A program made the translations under genes and the position numbers. A model generated the notes under the pieces. The model searched no databases. It was not told the origin of the DNA and saw nothing but the letters and a program-made list of their open reading frames with translations. 64,000 nt of DNA from an uncultured Lachnospiraceae bacterium. GTDB taxonomy: Bacteria > Bacillota > Clostridia > Lachnospirales > Lachnospiraceae. The stretch covers positions 146,732 to 210,731 of the forward strand of contig CAMWBY010000005.1 of assembly GCA_947172645.1 (NCBI GenBank), read 5' to 3'. Position 1 is the first letter of the stretch. The number at the start of each line of letters is the position of its first letter. Below, in pieces: positions 52,982-60,993 of the stretch.

Positions 52982-53692
52982 ATGCTTCGTATTGCAGTAT
53001 GCGATGACTTATCAGTGGAAAGAGAGAAGATACGCCATATTTTAGAGGAAGAGTTTGCGTCTGGGAATATGGCGGCGGAGTTTTTGGAATTTGACAGCGG
53101 CAGCGCATTGGTGTCGGCATGGGAGAGGGACAAACTTGCTGCCCAAATCATCTTTTTAGATATCTATATGGACGGGATTGACGGTGTGGAAACGGCGAGG
53201 AGACTGCGGGATATGGGTTGTAAGTCGGCCATTATCTTTCTGACGTCGACGCCTGATTTTGCGATGGAGGGCTATGAGGTAGACGCCGCAGGCTATCTGC
53301 TTAAGCCTTTGGAGGAAGAGAACCTGCGGCAATTATTGAAGCGTCTGTTTAAAAGGAACAACCCCGCTTTGCTTGCCTTGCGGCAAGGAAATCAGGTGTT
53401 TACTCTTGCGCCCTCTGAGATTATTTATGTAGAAAGCAACAGGAACAGACTGCTTATCCATACTTTAGAAGACACTATCACCTATTACGGCCGTTTGGAT
53501 GAACTGGCGGAAAGGCTGTCCGGAAAGCAGTTTCTGCGCTGCCATCAAAGTTATCTCGTCAATATGGACAGAGTCTTTGCGGCGGGGGATGACTTCCATA
53601 TGGAGACGGGGGATGTGGTTCCCATCCGTGTCAGGGAGCGGCGTGCAATCCGGGAAAAGTATTTCCGCTATATTATGGAGAAAAGCCTATAA
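52982..53692 (+). CDS. LytTR-family response regulator
   Basis: 236 residues. Receiver domain with the acidic pair in AVCDDL, phosphoacceptor Asp in IFLDIYMDGIDG, the switch residue in LTSTPDF and the lysine in YLLKPL. The C-terminal LytTR DNA-binding domain (about 140-236) carries EIIYVESNRNRLLIHT, FLRCHQSYLVNMDRV and VVPIRVRERR. Members (AgrA, ComE, VirR) respond to peptide-sensing histidine kinases and bind paired direct repeats. No kinase adjoins. Two tiny genes follow, one a peptide-precursor candidate. Confidence 0.93.
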   Translation: MLRIAVCDDLSVEREKIRHILEEEFASGNMAAEFLEFDSGSALVSAWERDKLAAQIIFLDIYMDGIDGVETARRLRDMGCKSAIIFLTSTPDFAMEGYEVDAAGYLLKPLEEENLRQLLKRLFKRNNPALLALRQGNQVFTLAPSEIIYVESNRNRLLIHTLEDTITYYGRLDELAERLSGKQFLRCHQSYLVNMDRVFAAGDDFHMETGDVVPIRVRERRAIREKYFRYIMEKSL

Positions 53693-53697
53693 AGTGG

Positions 53698-53862
53698 ATG
53701 AAATGGATTATGCCGGTTATAGCCATCGTTGTATTTCTGGCGGCAATGGATACCGGAAAATTGACAAATATAATGAAAAAATTGATGATTCTCCCTTGGT
53801 TCTTGTCAAGCAGAAAAGATGCGTCTATATTATATAGAGTGTATCAGGGGAAATCCGGCTGA
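53698..53862 (+). CDS. Small hydrophobic peptide (54 aa)
   Basis: Starts 5 nt after the LytTR stop. An N-terminal membrane helix (KWIMPVIAIVVFLAAM, about 2-17) is followed by a basic amphipathic middle (KLTNIMKKLMILPWFLSSRK) and a polar tail. The ribosome site is weak (AAAGTGG, or GGAGA in the regulator gene), so it may be read by coupling. Short membrane-active peptides next to LytTR regulators can be signals or toxins; no cysteine or processing motif is seen. Confidence 0.5.
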   Translation: MKWIMPVIAIVVFLAAMDTGKLTNIMKKLMILPWFLSSRKDASILYRVYQGKSG

Positions 53863-53887
53863 CAAGACAGCGGGGAGGATTACATAT

Positions 53888-54079
53888 ATGGATGAAGAAT
53901 TAATACAGAGAGCCATGGAGGCAAAAAGCTTGGAGGAACTCTTAGAGTTGATGGAAGAGGCGGGGCTTGATACGACGAGAGAGCGAAAGAAGACTCATTT
54001 TGGAAGGTTTGGTTCTATGGCGGAGAAACTGTCCGGAGGGAAAAAGGAAAAGGCCCCTGATAGTGGAGGGGGGGGGTAG
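53888..54079 (+). CDS. Nif11-leader-like peptide ending in a G9 tract
   Basis: 63 residues; GGAGG lies 9 nt before ATG 53888. The N-terminal 30 residues, MDEELIQRAMEAKSLEELLE then MEEAGLDTT, resemble the helical Nif11-type leader of ribosomally made peptides. The end is APDSGGGG, encoded by nine consecutive G (54068-54076) directly before TAG. One extra G would read on to a tail VARSWKPCVIFL, and two extra to SALLEALRNFFMKR. So the gene could switch tails by slippage. Leader resemblance is by eye; no modification enzyme is nearby. Confidence 0.6.
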   Translation: MDEELIQRAMEAKSLEELLELMEEAGLDTTRERKKTHFGRFGSMAEKLSGGKKEKAPDSGGGG

Positions 54080-54109
54080 CGCGCTCCTGGAAGCCTTGCG
54101 TAATTTTTT

Positions 54110-54180
54110 TATGAAACGCTAAGGTTTCATGTCAAAGCAATTTTTTGATAGCGCGCCGGGAATTTTAAATTCCCGTGGAA
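54110..54180. other. Hairpins between peptide gene and carboxypeptidase gene
   Basis: ATGAAAC-GCTAAG-GTTTCAT (near 54111-54130) and CGGGAATTT-T-AAATTCCCG (near 54158-54176), within a stretch bounded by two TAGCGCGC copies (54077 and 54149). A T7 run at 54104-54110 lies before, not after, the stems. Possibly a compact repeat element. Confidence 0.45.
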
Positions 54181-54253
54181 TAACGTTTTTCTTCAGGCTG
54201 CCGGGCAGGGAATAGTTGAAAGTAATTAGCGGGGATTTTTTAGAGGCGGAATC

Positions 54254-55435
54254 ATGACGGAACCATATATTGATGACAGCGATGAAGAGATGGAATACCT
54301 TATCCGCTATGAGCGGAGGAAGCGCATACGGTATGAAAGACAGCGGCGGATGAGAAGACGGCGCATCATAAAAAGGTGTCTGTACTTGGGGATATTTGCC
54401 GTTGTCGTGGCAGTTGGCGTTACCGCTGTCGTGTCCGGCAGAAAACAGAGAGCGGACGACATTCTCACAACGGTACAGAAAGTGGAGAATGTAACTATGA
54501 CAGAATTGGTTGATGCGCTGAAAAGGGCGGATGCCGCGAGGAAAGAAGACACGGACGCGAAGACGGACGAGTCGGAACCGGAAGAGGAAACACCGGTCTA
54601 CAGCTTTGTATCAACGCCGGATACGGTTTCCATCTACAGCGAGGAAGTTATCAGTTCGAATGCGATTCTGGTGGATGCAGGCAAGGATACGATTGTCGCC
54701 TCGAAAGGGGCGAATGAAAGAATCTATCCGGCGTCCATGACGAAGGTGCTGACGGCGCTTGTGGCGGCGGAACAGATTGCAGAAGAGGATTTGGACGACA
54801 CTTTTACGATGACGCTTGAGATTACGGATTATGCATATGTGAACGACTGCAGTTCCGTAGGATTTCTGGACGAGGAGAAAATACCCGTGAGAGATTTGTT
54901 CTACGGGACGATTCTACATTCCGGCGGGGACGCCGCGGTGGGGCTCGCCACCTATGCGGCAGGCTCCCATGAGGCTTTTGTGGATTTGATGAATGAGAAA
55001 CTGGAAACGCTCGGCATTGCGGACAGCACACATTTTACTAACTGCGTAGGCATCCATGACGAAAACCATTATTCCACGGTTTATGATATGGCTGTGATTA
55101 TGAAAGCGGCGATGGAGAATGAATTTTGCAGGGAGGTTTTGTCCGCGCATACTTACACCACCACGTCCACTGCGCAACATCCTGACGGGATTCCGATTTC
55201 CAACTGGTTCTTGCGTAAGATTGAGGACAAGGACACCGGAGGCGAGGTGTTAGGCGCCAAGACAGGATATACGGACCAGTCCAAAAACTGTGCGGTGAGT
55301 TATGGCACGTCTGGGGACGGAACGCCCTATATCTGTGTCACGGCAGGGTCGACAAGCAATTGGCGGTGTATTTATGACCATGTGGAGATTTATAACAGAT
55401 ATGTGCCGGGAAGAGACGGCTATGCCAGGAGGTGA
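54254..55435 (+). CDS. D-alanyl-D-alanine carboxypeptidase (S11 family)
   Basis: 393 residues. A cytoplasmic, very basic N-terminus (RRKRIRYERQRRMRRRR) precedes one membrane segment (about 44-62) and an acidic linker, so this is anchored by its N-terminus rather than by a C-terminal helix as in DacA. Serine penicillin-binding motifs: SMTK (active-site Ser), SGGDAA in place of the usual SGN, and KTGYT. It trims the terminal D-Ala of peptidoglycan stems outside the membrane. Confidence 0.93.
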   Translation: MTEPYIDDSDEEMEYLIRYERRKRIRYERQRRMRRRRIIKRCLYLGIFAVVVAVGVTAVVSGRKQRADDILTTVQKVENVTMTELVDALKRADAARKEDTDAKTDESEPEEETPVYSFVSTPDTVSIYSEEVISSNAILVDAGKDTIVASKGANERIYPASMTKVLTALVAAEQIAEEDLDDTFTMTLEITDYAYVNDCSSVGFLDEEKIPVRDLFYGTILHSGGDAAVGLATYAAGSHEAFVDLMNEKLETLGIADSTHFTNCVGIHDENHYSTVYDMAVIMKAAMENEFCREVLSAHTYTTTSTAQHPDGIPISNWFLRKIEDKDTGGEVLGAKTGYTDQSKNCAVSYGTSGDGTPYICVTAGSTSNWRCIYDHVEIYNRYVPGRDGYARR

Positions 55436-55447
55436 ACTTCACTTGGC

Positions 55448-55465
55448 TTATACCAAGGGGTATAA
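55448..55465 (+). promoter_or_regulatory. Operator-like dyad upstream of the aldo-keto reductase gene
   Basis: TTATACC-AAGG-GGTATAA is a perfect 7-bp inverted repeat, overlapping a second dyad CTTGG-CTTATA-CCAAG. A -10-like TATAAT follows at 55509. Repressor or MerR-type sites of this kind commonly control stress-induced reductases; the regulator is not in this window. Confidence 0.45.
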
Positions 55466-55541
55466 ACTGGATTCCAAAAAGAGACTTCTGCTTTTTTTGT
55501 CAACTGTCTATAATAAAATAAAAAATGTGGAGGGTTTATAA

Positions 55542-56531
55542 ATGGAAAAAAGAAAACTTGGAAACAGTGAGTTATTTACCAACCCTGTCGGATTGGGCTG
55601 TATGGGATTTAGCCATGCGTCCGGTGACCCAATGGAAAAGGACGTGGCAGTAAAAATACTCAGGGAAGCTTATGAAATAGGGTATGACTTTTTTGATACG
55701 GCGGAAGCCTATACGGGCATTAACCATGACGGTACTGTCTCCTACAATGAGGAACTTGTAGGGGAAGCGGTAAAGGGAATCCGCGATAAAATAGTCATTG
55801 CCACAAAAATGGGCGTCGGCCATAATGCTGACCGTTCCTTGAAGCTGGATAGCAGCCCGGAAACCATTAGGCGAAGTGTGGAAGGCAGCCTGAAAAAGTT
55901 GGGTACAGATTATATTGATTTATATTATCAGCACCGGATTGACCCAAAAGTAGAGCCGGAGACGGTCGCGGAAACTATGTCCGAACTGATAAAAGAGGGT
56001 AAAATCCGGTATTGGGGAATTTCTGAGGTGACGGAAGAATATTTGCGGCGGGCTAATTCTGTCTGTCCTGTTACTGCTATCGAGAACAGATATTCTATGA
56101 TGGCCAGATGGCATGAAACGATTTTTCCTGTATGTGAAGAACTGAATATTTCCTACGTTGCATTCTCTCCGATGGCGAATGGTTTCCTTACAGGGAAGTA
56201 TACGCCTGCCACAAAATTTGAGGGAAGCCAGGATTACCGCGCGTCCATGCCGCAATATACCGAAGAAGGTTATGCAAAGGCAAAGGAACTTTTGGAGATG
56301 CTGACTGCAATGGCAGCGGAAAAGAATGCCACAATGGGGCAGTTATCCCTTGCATGGATGATAAACAAAAAGCCTTATATCGTGCCCATTCCAGGTTCAC
56401 GCAAGTTGGAACGCCTGAAAGAGAACTTTGCGGCGGGCAATATCATTCTGACAAAGGATGAGATTGCCATGATTGATTCCAAGCTGGACACGATGGAGTT
56501 TGATGTTTTTGGCGGACATAGTGGAAAATAG
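55542..56531 (+). CDS. Aldo-keto reductase
   Basis: 329 residues. Catalytic set: Asp and Tyr in YDFFDTAEAYTG, Lys in VIATKMGVG, and His in YYQHRIDP. The NADPH site is VPIPGSRKLERLKENF. It resembles the AKR11-13 YajO/IolS-type enzymes and reduces aldehydes or quinones with NADPH. The gene for an ABM-type monooxygenase follows after 21 nt; together they suggest a quinone or reactive-carbonyl response unit. GGAGGG precedes the start. Confidence 0.93.
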   Translation: MEKRKLGNSELFTNPVGLGCMGFSHASGDPMEKDVAVKILREAYEIGYDFFDTAEAYTGINHDGTVSYNEELVGEAVKGIRDKIVIATKMGVGHNADRSLKLDSSPETIRRSVEGSLKKLGTDYIDLYYQHRIDPKVEPETVAETMSELIKEGKIRYWGISEVTEEYLRRANSVCPVTAIENRYSMMARWHETIFPVCEELNISYVAFSPMANGFLTGKYTPATKFEGSQDYRASMPQYTEEGYAKAKELLEMLTAMAAEKNATMGQLSLAWMINKKPYIVPIPGSRKLERLKENFAAGNIILTKDEIAMIDSKLDTMEFDVFGGHSGK

Positions 56532-56552
56532 TATACTAGGAGGAAAATAGAA

Positions 56553-56885
56553 ATGGCTGTTACGGTAAATATTTATTATAGTGGTATAAACGGAAATGCA
56601 AAGAAATTTGCGGAGGAAATGATTTCAAGCGGGGTGGTTCGCGATATTCGTGCGGAAGACGGAAATATCAGGTATGAGTATTTTTTCCCAATGGATGATA
56701 AAGAAACCGTTCTTTTAATTGACAGTTGGAAAGACCAACGCGCGATAGATGTCCATCATGCCTCGCCCATGATGGCAAAAATAGTTGAACTCAGGGAAAA
56801 ATATGACCTGCATATGAAAGTGGAACGCTATATCTCCGATGAGGATGGTGTTCCCACAACAGATAAAGCGTTTATAAAAGAGTAA
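56553..56885 (+). CDS. Antibiotic biosynthesis monooxygenase (ABM) domain protein
   Basis: 110 residues, AGGAGG upstream. A ferredoxin-like alpha+beta fold typical of ABM/YgiN proteins: VTVNIYYSGINGNAKKFAEEM, the strand IRYEYFFPMDD, VLLIDSWKDQRAIDVHHASP and a C-terminal MKVERYI strand. YgiN-type members oxidise quinols or bind quinones without a cofactor. Coupling to the aldo-keto reductase gene supports a quinone-related role. Confidence 0.85.
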   Translation: MAVTVNIYYSGINGNAKKFAEEMISSGVVRDIRAEDGNIRYEYFFPMDDKETVLLIDSWKDQRAIDVHHASPMMAKIVELREKYDLHMKVERYISDEDGVPTTDKAFIKE

Positions 56886-56893
56886 GCTGATAT

Positions 56894-56961
56894 ATAGCAG
56901 AAACCCCTGGAACCGCGGTATCCGCAGTCCCAGGGGCTTCTTTTTAGGGGAGGATAAGTAT
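56894..56961 (+). terminator. Terminator, copy 1 of a 68-bp direct repeat
   Basis: CCCCTGG pairs with CCAGGGG around an inner GCGG/CCGC stem, then CTTCTTTTT. It lies 9 nt after the ABM gene. The 68 bp recur exactly 900 bp downstream at 57794-57861 with one change (G56910 to A57810). Confidence 0.85.
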
Positions 56962-57044
56962 GATGGAATGTCCCATGTGTTGGTAATGGTGCATGGGATA
57001 TCTTTAAAAAGCTACAAAGTGTAAAAACGAAAGAGGGTATTTTG

Positions 57045-57073
57045 TTGACAATATGGCATATTTGCCATATATT
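57045..57073 (+). promoter_or_regulatory. HigBA promoter with internal operator palindrome
   Basis: TTGACA (57045) and TATATT (57068) with an exact 17-nt spacer. Between and over the -10 lies ATATGGCA-TATT-TGCCATAT (57051-57070), a perfect dyad well placed for autorepression by the downstream XRE antitoxin. Confidence 0.8.
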
Positions 57074-57101
57074 AAATGTAGAAAAAAACTTGGAGATTAC
57101 A

Positions 57102-57461
57102 ATGGATAAATTTGAAGTGGAATTTTATACTAAAGATAACGGTGAAAAACCGGCGAAAGATTTTATCCTTGGTTTGGATGTGAAAATGCGGGCAAAAGTT
57201 TTGGGAATTATTCATGTGTTGGAAGAAAAGGGGAATCAATTAAGAGAGCCATACAGTAAACATTTAGAGGATGGAATATTTGAGATTCGTGGAAAAGTGG
57301 GAACGGATATAACAAGGGTTCTCTATTTTTTCTACTATGGTAAGAAGATTATAATGACAAATGGGTTTATCAAGAAAACGCAGGAGACTCCAAAACAGGA
57401 AATAAGGTTGGCAAAATCATATCGTAAGGATTATCTGGAAAGGGTGAAAGAAAGTGAGTGA
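57102..57461 (+). CDS. HigB/Gp49-type toxin of a toxin-antitoxin pair
   Basis: 119 residues from ATG 57102 (GGAGA upstream). RelE-superfamily phage Gp49-like fold: EVEFYTKDNGEKPAKDFILGL, the helix LEEKGNQLREPYSKHLEDGIFEIR, then RVLYFFYYGKKIIMTNGFIKKTQETP, where the F-x-KK-x-Q-x-TP segment is characteristic. Family members cut mRNA at the ribosome. The antitoxin gene overlaps by 8 nt. Toxin-first order is that of higBA. The pair sits between two copies of a terminator. Confidence 0.9.
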   Translation: MDKFEVEFYTKDNGEKPAKDFILGLDVKMRAKVLGIIHVLEEKGNQLREPYSKHLEDGIFEIRGKVGTDITRVLYFFYYGKKIIMTNGFIKKTQETPKQEIRLAKSYRKDYLERVKESE

Positions 57462-57747
57462 ATTTCAGGAATTTTTAAACGAACAATTACAGGATGATGA
57501 ATTCAGAAAAGAATGGGAAGATATTCAGCCGGAAATGGATGTGATTCGGGCAATGGTGGATGCAAGGATTTCACAAAATCTTACCCAAAAAGAACTTGCG
57601 GAAAGAACAGGAATCAATCAGGCGGATATTAGCAAGTTGGAAAACGGAACCAGGAATCCGTCTCTTAAACTGCTAAAGCGTCTGGCAGACGGAATGGGGA
57701 TGACGTTGAAATTGGAGTTTGTTCCTAAAAGTCCGGCTAAAAATTAG
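57454..57747 (+). CDS. HigA-type XRE antitoxin
   Basis: 97 residues, GTG start, overlapping the toxin gene by 8 nt with AAAGGGTGAAAG upstream. A helical N-terminus that would wrap the toxin (EFQEFLNEQLQDDEFRKEWE) is followed by a XRE helix-turn-helix: ISQNLTQKELAERTGINQAD, ISKLENGTRNPSLKLLKRLA. It should neutralise the toxin and repress at the dyad at 57051-57070. Confidence 0.92.
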   Translation: MSEFQEFLNEQLQDDEFRKEWEDIQPEMDVIRAMVDARISQNLTQKELAERTGINQADISKLENGTRNPSLKLLKRLADGMGMTLKLEFVPKSPAKN

Positions 57748-57793
57748 TAATAAGCTGTCTAACCAGAGGCTGTTTTTATTTCTATAATTAAAC

Positions 57794-57861
57794 ATAGCAG
57801 AAACCCCTGAAACCGCGGTATCCGCAGTCCCAGGGGCTTCTTTTTAGGGGAGGATAAGTAT
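57794..57861 (+). terminator. Terminator, copy 2 of the 68-bp direct repeat
   Basis: Identical to 56894-56961 except one base at 57810, which weakens one pair of the outer stem. It follows the antitoxin gene by about 46 nt. Confidence 0.85.
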
Positions 57862-58103
57862 TTCCTTATCTTTTGACTAATATCATTATTACCTGTTTTG
57901 AGGAGCTTATACACAGAAAATATATTTTTTAAAAATTTCTTAAAAATAGTGATAATAGACTGATTCAAAGAAATATAAATTTACATTTCCACCGAAATGT
58001 TATATACTTAGTTATCGAATGCGGCAACGTCGGTGTGCCTGCCTTTTCAATGCAGGGCATATGGCGCTGTCTAAGATTACAGGACAAAAGGTGGTATAGT
58101 ACA

Positions 58104-58610
58104 ATGGCATTATTAAAACAGTGGCGTGATATGGCATATTCCGAGACTGCCAATAAAGGCGATTTACAGAGGCTTTGGTCGGCATATTTCTTAAAAGAGA
58201 AGGAAATCTATGCGCAGCTTCTGAAAACTCCCGACGAGGTGGTTGAAGGAACCGTGAAGGAACTGGCGGAGAAATATGATATAGATATCATGACGATGGT
58301 AGGGTTTCTGGATGGTATTAACGAGAGCTTAAAAGAAGCGAACCCTATTGAGGAGATGGAAGAGGATACCAAGGTGAACCTTGGGTTTGACAAGGCGCTT
58401 CTCTACAAGAATATGGTGGCGGCAGGAGCGGACTGGCTCTATGAGTTAGAAGAGTGGAACGATATCTTTGACGAGGAGACAAGGAAGAGTTTGTACAAAG
58501 AACAGAAAGAATCCACCACAATTCACAAGGGACCGAAGATTTATCCAAACGACCCGTGCCCTTGCGGAAGCGGTAAGAAATATAAGAAGTGCTGTGGCAG
58601 GAACGCCTGA
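58104..58610 (+). CDS. SEC-C motif protein
   Basis: 168 residues from ATG 58104. An N-terminal helical domain ([40 protein letters not shown] helices) precedes a C-terminal zinc-binding SEC-C motif [19 protein letters not shown] with the C-x-C-x8-CC pattern. SEC-C tails in SecA bind SecB and ribosomes; in small proteins like this they are thought to bind nucleic acid or ribosome partners. A stand-alone gene conserved in Firmicutes; exact role unknown. Confidence 0.88.
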   Translation: MALLKQWRDMAYSETANKGDLQRLWSAYFLKEKEIYAQLLKTPDEVVEGTVKELAEKYDIDIMTMVGFLDGINESLKEANPIEEMEEDTKVNLGFDKALLYKNMVAAGADWLYELEEWNDIFDEETRKSLYKEQKESTTIHKGPKIYPNDPCPCGSGKKYKKCCGRNA

Positions 58611-58669
58611 GATATGATATTTGCTGCATGTCAAGAAGAGCGGTATTTAATATTAACGAAAAATAATGC

Positions 58670-58698
58670 TTTACATTTCAGGCGGCTTGGCATAGAAT
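58670..58698 (+). promoter_or_regulatory. thrS promoter TTTACA-17-TAGAAT
   Basis: TTTACA at 58670 and TAGAAT at 58693, exact 17-nt spacer, just upstream of the T-box leader. Confidence 0.7.
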
Positions 58699-58719
58699 AC
58701 AGATAAAGCGAGAAGATAA

Positions 58720-58976
58720 GAATATAGACATAACGCGTTGAAGAGAAGAGTAGGATGCGGAACGCAGCAGAGAGAAGCGCCTTGTGCTGAAAGCGCTTTT
58801 GCCGGAAACATTTGAAAACTAACTCCGAGTGGCCCCAATCCGGTCCGTTGACTTACGTTACAGTCGAATGAGAGGTTCCGGTAAGGCGTCATGGGCGCAC
58901 GGGACAAGCGAGGTGGAACCACGTAGATATACGTCCTCTGCATTGCCGTAGTGGCAGTGCAGGGGATTTTTTCAGT
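58720..58976 (+). promoter_or_regulatory. T-box riboswitch of thrS
   Basis: Stem I begins with GAAGAGAAGAGTAGG, as in other T-box leaders. The T-box sequence AGGTGGAACCACG lies at 58911-58923 and would form the antiterminator. The competing terminator is CCTCTGCATTGCC / GGCAGTGCAGGGG (58935-58965) followed by T6. A candidate threonine specifier ACT is at 58818-58820 (uncertain). Uncharged tRNA-Thr should bind and allow thrS read-through. Confidence 0.9.
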
Positions 58977-59006
58977 GCAAAAAATAACAGAAAAGGAGAC
59001 GAGAAC

Positions 59007-60977
59007 ATGAAAATTACATTAAAAGACGGTTCCTGCAAAGAGTACGCGCAGGCGATGAGCATTTATGAGATTGCGGCGGATATTTCCGAGGGTCTTGCGC
59101 GTGTGGCATGCGCCGGGGAAGTGGACGGCAGTGTGGAGGATTTGCGCACGGTGATAGACCGGGATTGCAGTCTGAATATCCTGACGGCCAGTGACCCTGA
59201 AGGGCTTAAAGTTATCCGCCATACGGCGTCCCATGTTCTGGCGGAGGCGGTCAAGAGATTGTTCCCGAACGCCAAGGTGACCATCGGCCCGGCGATTGAG
59301 GATGGATTCTATTATGATTTCGACGCTGCGCCTTTTTCCAGGGATGATTTGGATAGATTAGAGGCGGAGATGAAGAAAATCATCAAAGAAGGGCATAAGA
59401 TTGAGCGTTTCACCCTGCCCAGGGCGGAGGCGATTAAATTTATGGAGGAAAAAGGAGAGCCTTACAAGGTGGAGCTTATCTGTGACCTGCCGGAGGATGC
59501 GGAGATTTCCTTTTACGACCAGGGCGGTTTCATAGATTTGTGCGCAGGACCGCACCTGATGAGCACGAAAAACATTAAGGCCTACAAATTGATTTCTTCT
59601 TCTATGGCCTATTGGAGAGGAGATTCTAACAAGGCGCAGTTACAGCGTATCTACGGGACGGCTTTTCAGAAGAAAGAAGAATTGGAGGCATATCTTGAGC
59701 ATTTGGAAGATATCAAGCGTCGCGACCACAATAAACTGGGCCGTGAGATGGAGCTTTTTACAACGGTGGACGTTATAGGCCAGGGATTGCCGCTTCTTTT
59801 GCCTAAGGGCACGAAGATGGTTATGAAACTCCAACGCTGGATTGAAGATTTGGAAGACAAAGAGTGGGGTTATGTGAGAACCAAGACGCCTCTTATGGCG
59901 AAGAGCGACTTGTATAAAATTTCCGGCCATTGGGACCATTATAAAGAAGGAATGTTTGTCTTAGGAGATGAGGAGAAAGATAAAGAAGTGTTTGCGCTGC
60001 GTCCTATGACCTGCCCGTTCCAGTATTATTGCTATAAGAATACACAGCATTCCTACCGCGACCTGCCTATCCGCTATGGAGAGACTTCCACGTTGTTCCG
60101 CAACGAGGATTCGGGAGAAATGCACGGATTGACCCGTGTACGCCAGTTTACCATTTCCGAGGGGCATTTGATTGTCAGGCCGGACCAGATGGTGGAAGAA
60201 TTTAAGGGTTGTATTGCCTTGGCAAAACATGTTATGTCAACCTTGGGGCTTCTGGGAGACATTACATGGCATTTGTCCAAGTGGGACCCGGAAAACCCGG
60301 AAAAATACATTGGAGAGCCGGAAGTATGGAACGAGACCGAAGCGCATATCCGTAGTATCCTGGAGGAGCTTGAGCTTCCTTTCGTGGAAGAAGTGGGCGA
60401 AGCCGCTTTCTATGGACCGAAGGTGGACATCAATGCCAAGAACGTATATGGCAAGGAAGACACGATGATAACCATCCAGTGGGATGCGCTCCTGGCGGAA
60501 CAGTTCGATATGTACTTCATCGACCAGAATGGCGATAAGGTCCGTCCTTATATTATCCACAGGACGTCTCTTGGCTGTTACGAGAGGACGTTGGCATGGC
60601 TGATTGAGAAGTATGCAGGCAAGTTCCCCACATGGATGTGCCCGGAGCAGGTACGTATTCTGCCTATTTCCGAGAAATACGAGGAGTATGCGGAAGAGAT
60701 TAGGAAGGAACTGGCAAGAAATGACATCGATGTGACGACGGATAACCGTTCCGAGAAGATTGGTTTCAAAATCCGCGAGGCGAGATTGGCGAAAGTACCG
60801 TATATGCTTGTAGTGGGCGCCCAGGAAGCAGAGGATAAGACCGTGTCCGTCAGAAGCCGTTATGCGGGAGATGAGGGCGTGAAGCCTTTGCAGGAGTTTA
60901 TCGACCAAATCTGTAAGGAAATCAGGACGAAAGAAATTCGCAAAGAGATGCCGCAGGATGGGATGAAGCAGTCATAG
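59007..60977 (+). CDS. thrS: Threonyl-tRNA synthetase
   Basis: 656 residues, full length. TGS domain (about 1-62), editing domain with HTASHVLAEAVKRLFP and CAGPHL, then the class II catalytic core: motif 2 PIRYGETSTLFRNEDSGEMHGLTRVRQF-type segment (about 350-380), the zinc-site cysteine in RPMTCPFQ, and motif 3 in IHRTSLGCYERTLAWLIE, ending in the anticodon-binding domain. It charges tRNA-Thr and edits serine. Expression is governed by the T-box leader. AAGGAG lies before the start. Confidence 0.98.
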   Translation: MKITLKDGSCKEYAQAMSIYEIAADISEGLARVACAGEVDGSVEDLRTVIDRDCSLNILTASDPEGLKVIRHTASHVLAEAVKRLFPNAKVTIGPAIEDGFYYDFDAAPFSRDDLDRLEAEMKKIIKEGHKIERFTLPRAEAIKFMEEKGEPYKVELICDLPEDAEISFYDQGGFIDLCAGPHLMSTKNIKAYKLISSSMAYWRGDSNKAQLQRIYGTAFQKKEELEAYLEHLEDIKRRDHNKLGREMELFTTVDVIGQGLPLLLPKGTKMVMKLQRWIEDLEDKEWGYVRTKTPLMAKSDLYKISGHWDHYKEGMFVLGDEEKDKEVFALRPMTCPFQYYCYKNTQHSYRDLPIRYGETSTLFRNEDSGEMHGLTRVRQFTISEGHLIVRPDQMVEEFKGCIALAKHVMSTLGLLGDITWHLSKWDPENPEKYIGEPEVWNETEAHIRSILEELELPFVEEVGEAAFYGPKVDINAKNVYGKEDTMITIQWDALLAEQFDMYFIDQNGDKVRPYIIHRTSLGCYERTLAWLIEKYAGKFPTWMCPEQVRILPISEKYEEYAEEIRKELARNDIDVTTDNRSEKIGFKIREARLAKVPYMLVVGAQEAEDKTVSVRSRYAGDEGVKPLQEFIDQICKEIRTKEIRKEMPQDGMKQS

Positions 60978-60993
60978 TGGAGTAAATTACAGT

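Noticed and set aside
53698..53862. AgrD-type autoinducing peptide
   Set aside because: There is no cysteine or serine ring position, no AgrB-like processing gene and no histidine kinase; kept only as an unassigned small membrane peptide.
60237..60908. 223-codon minus-strand frame
   Set aside because: Antisense to thrS; no motif.
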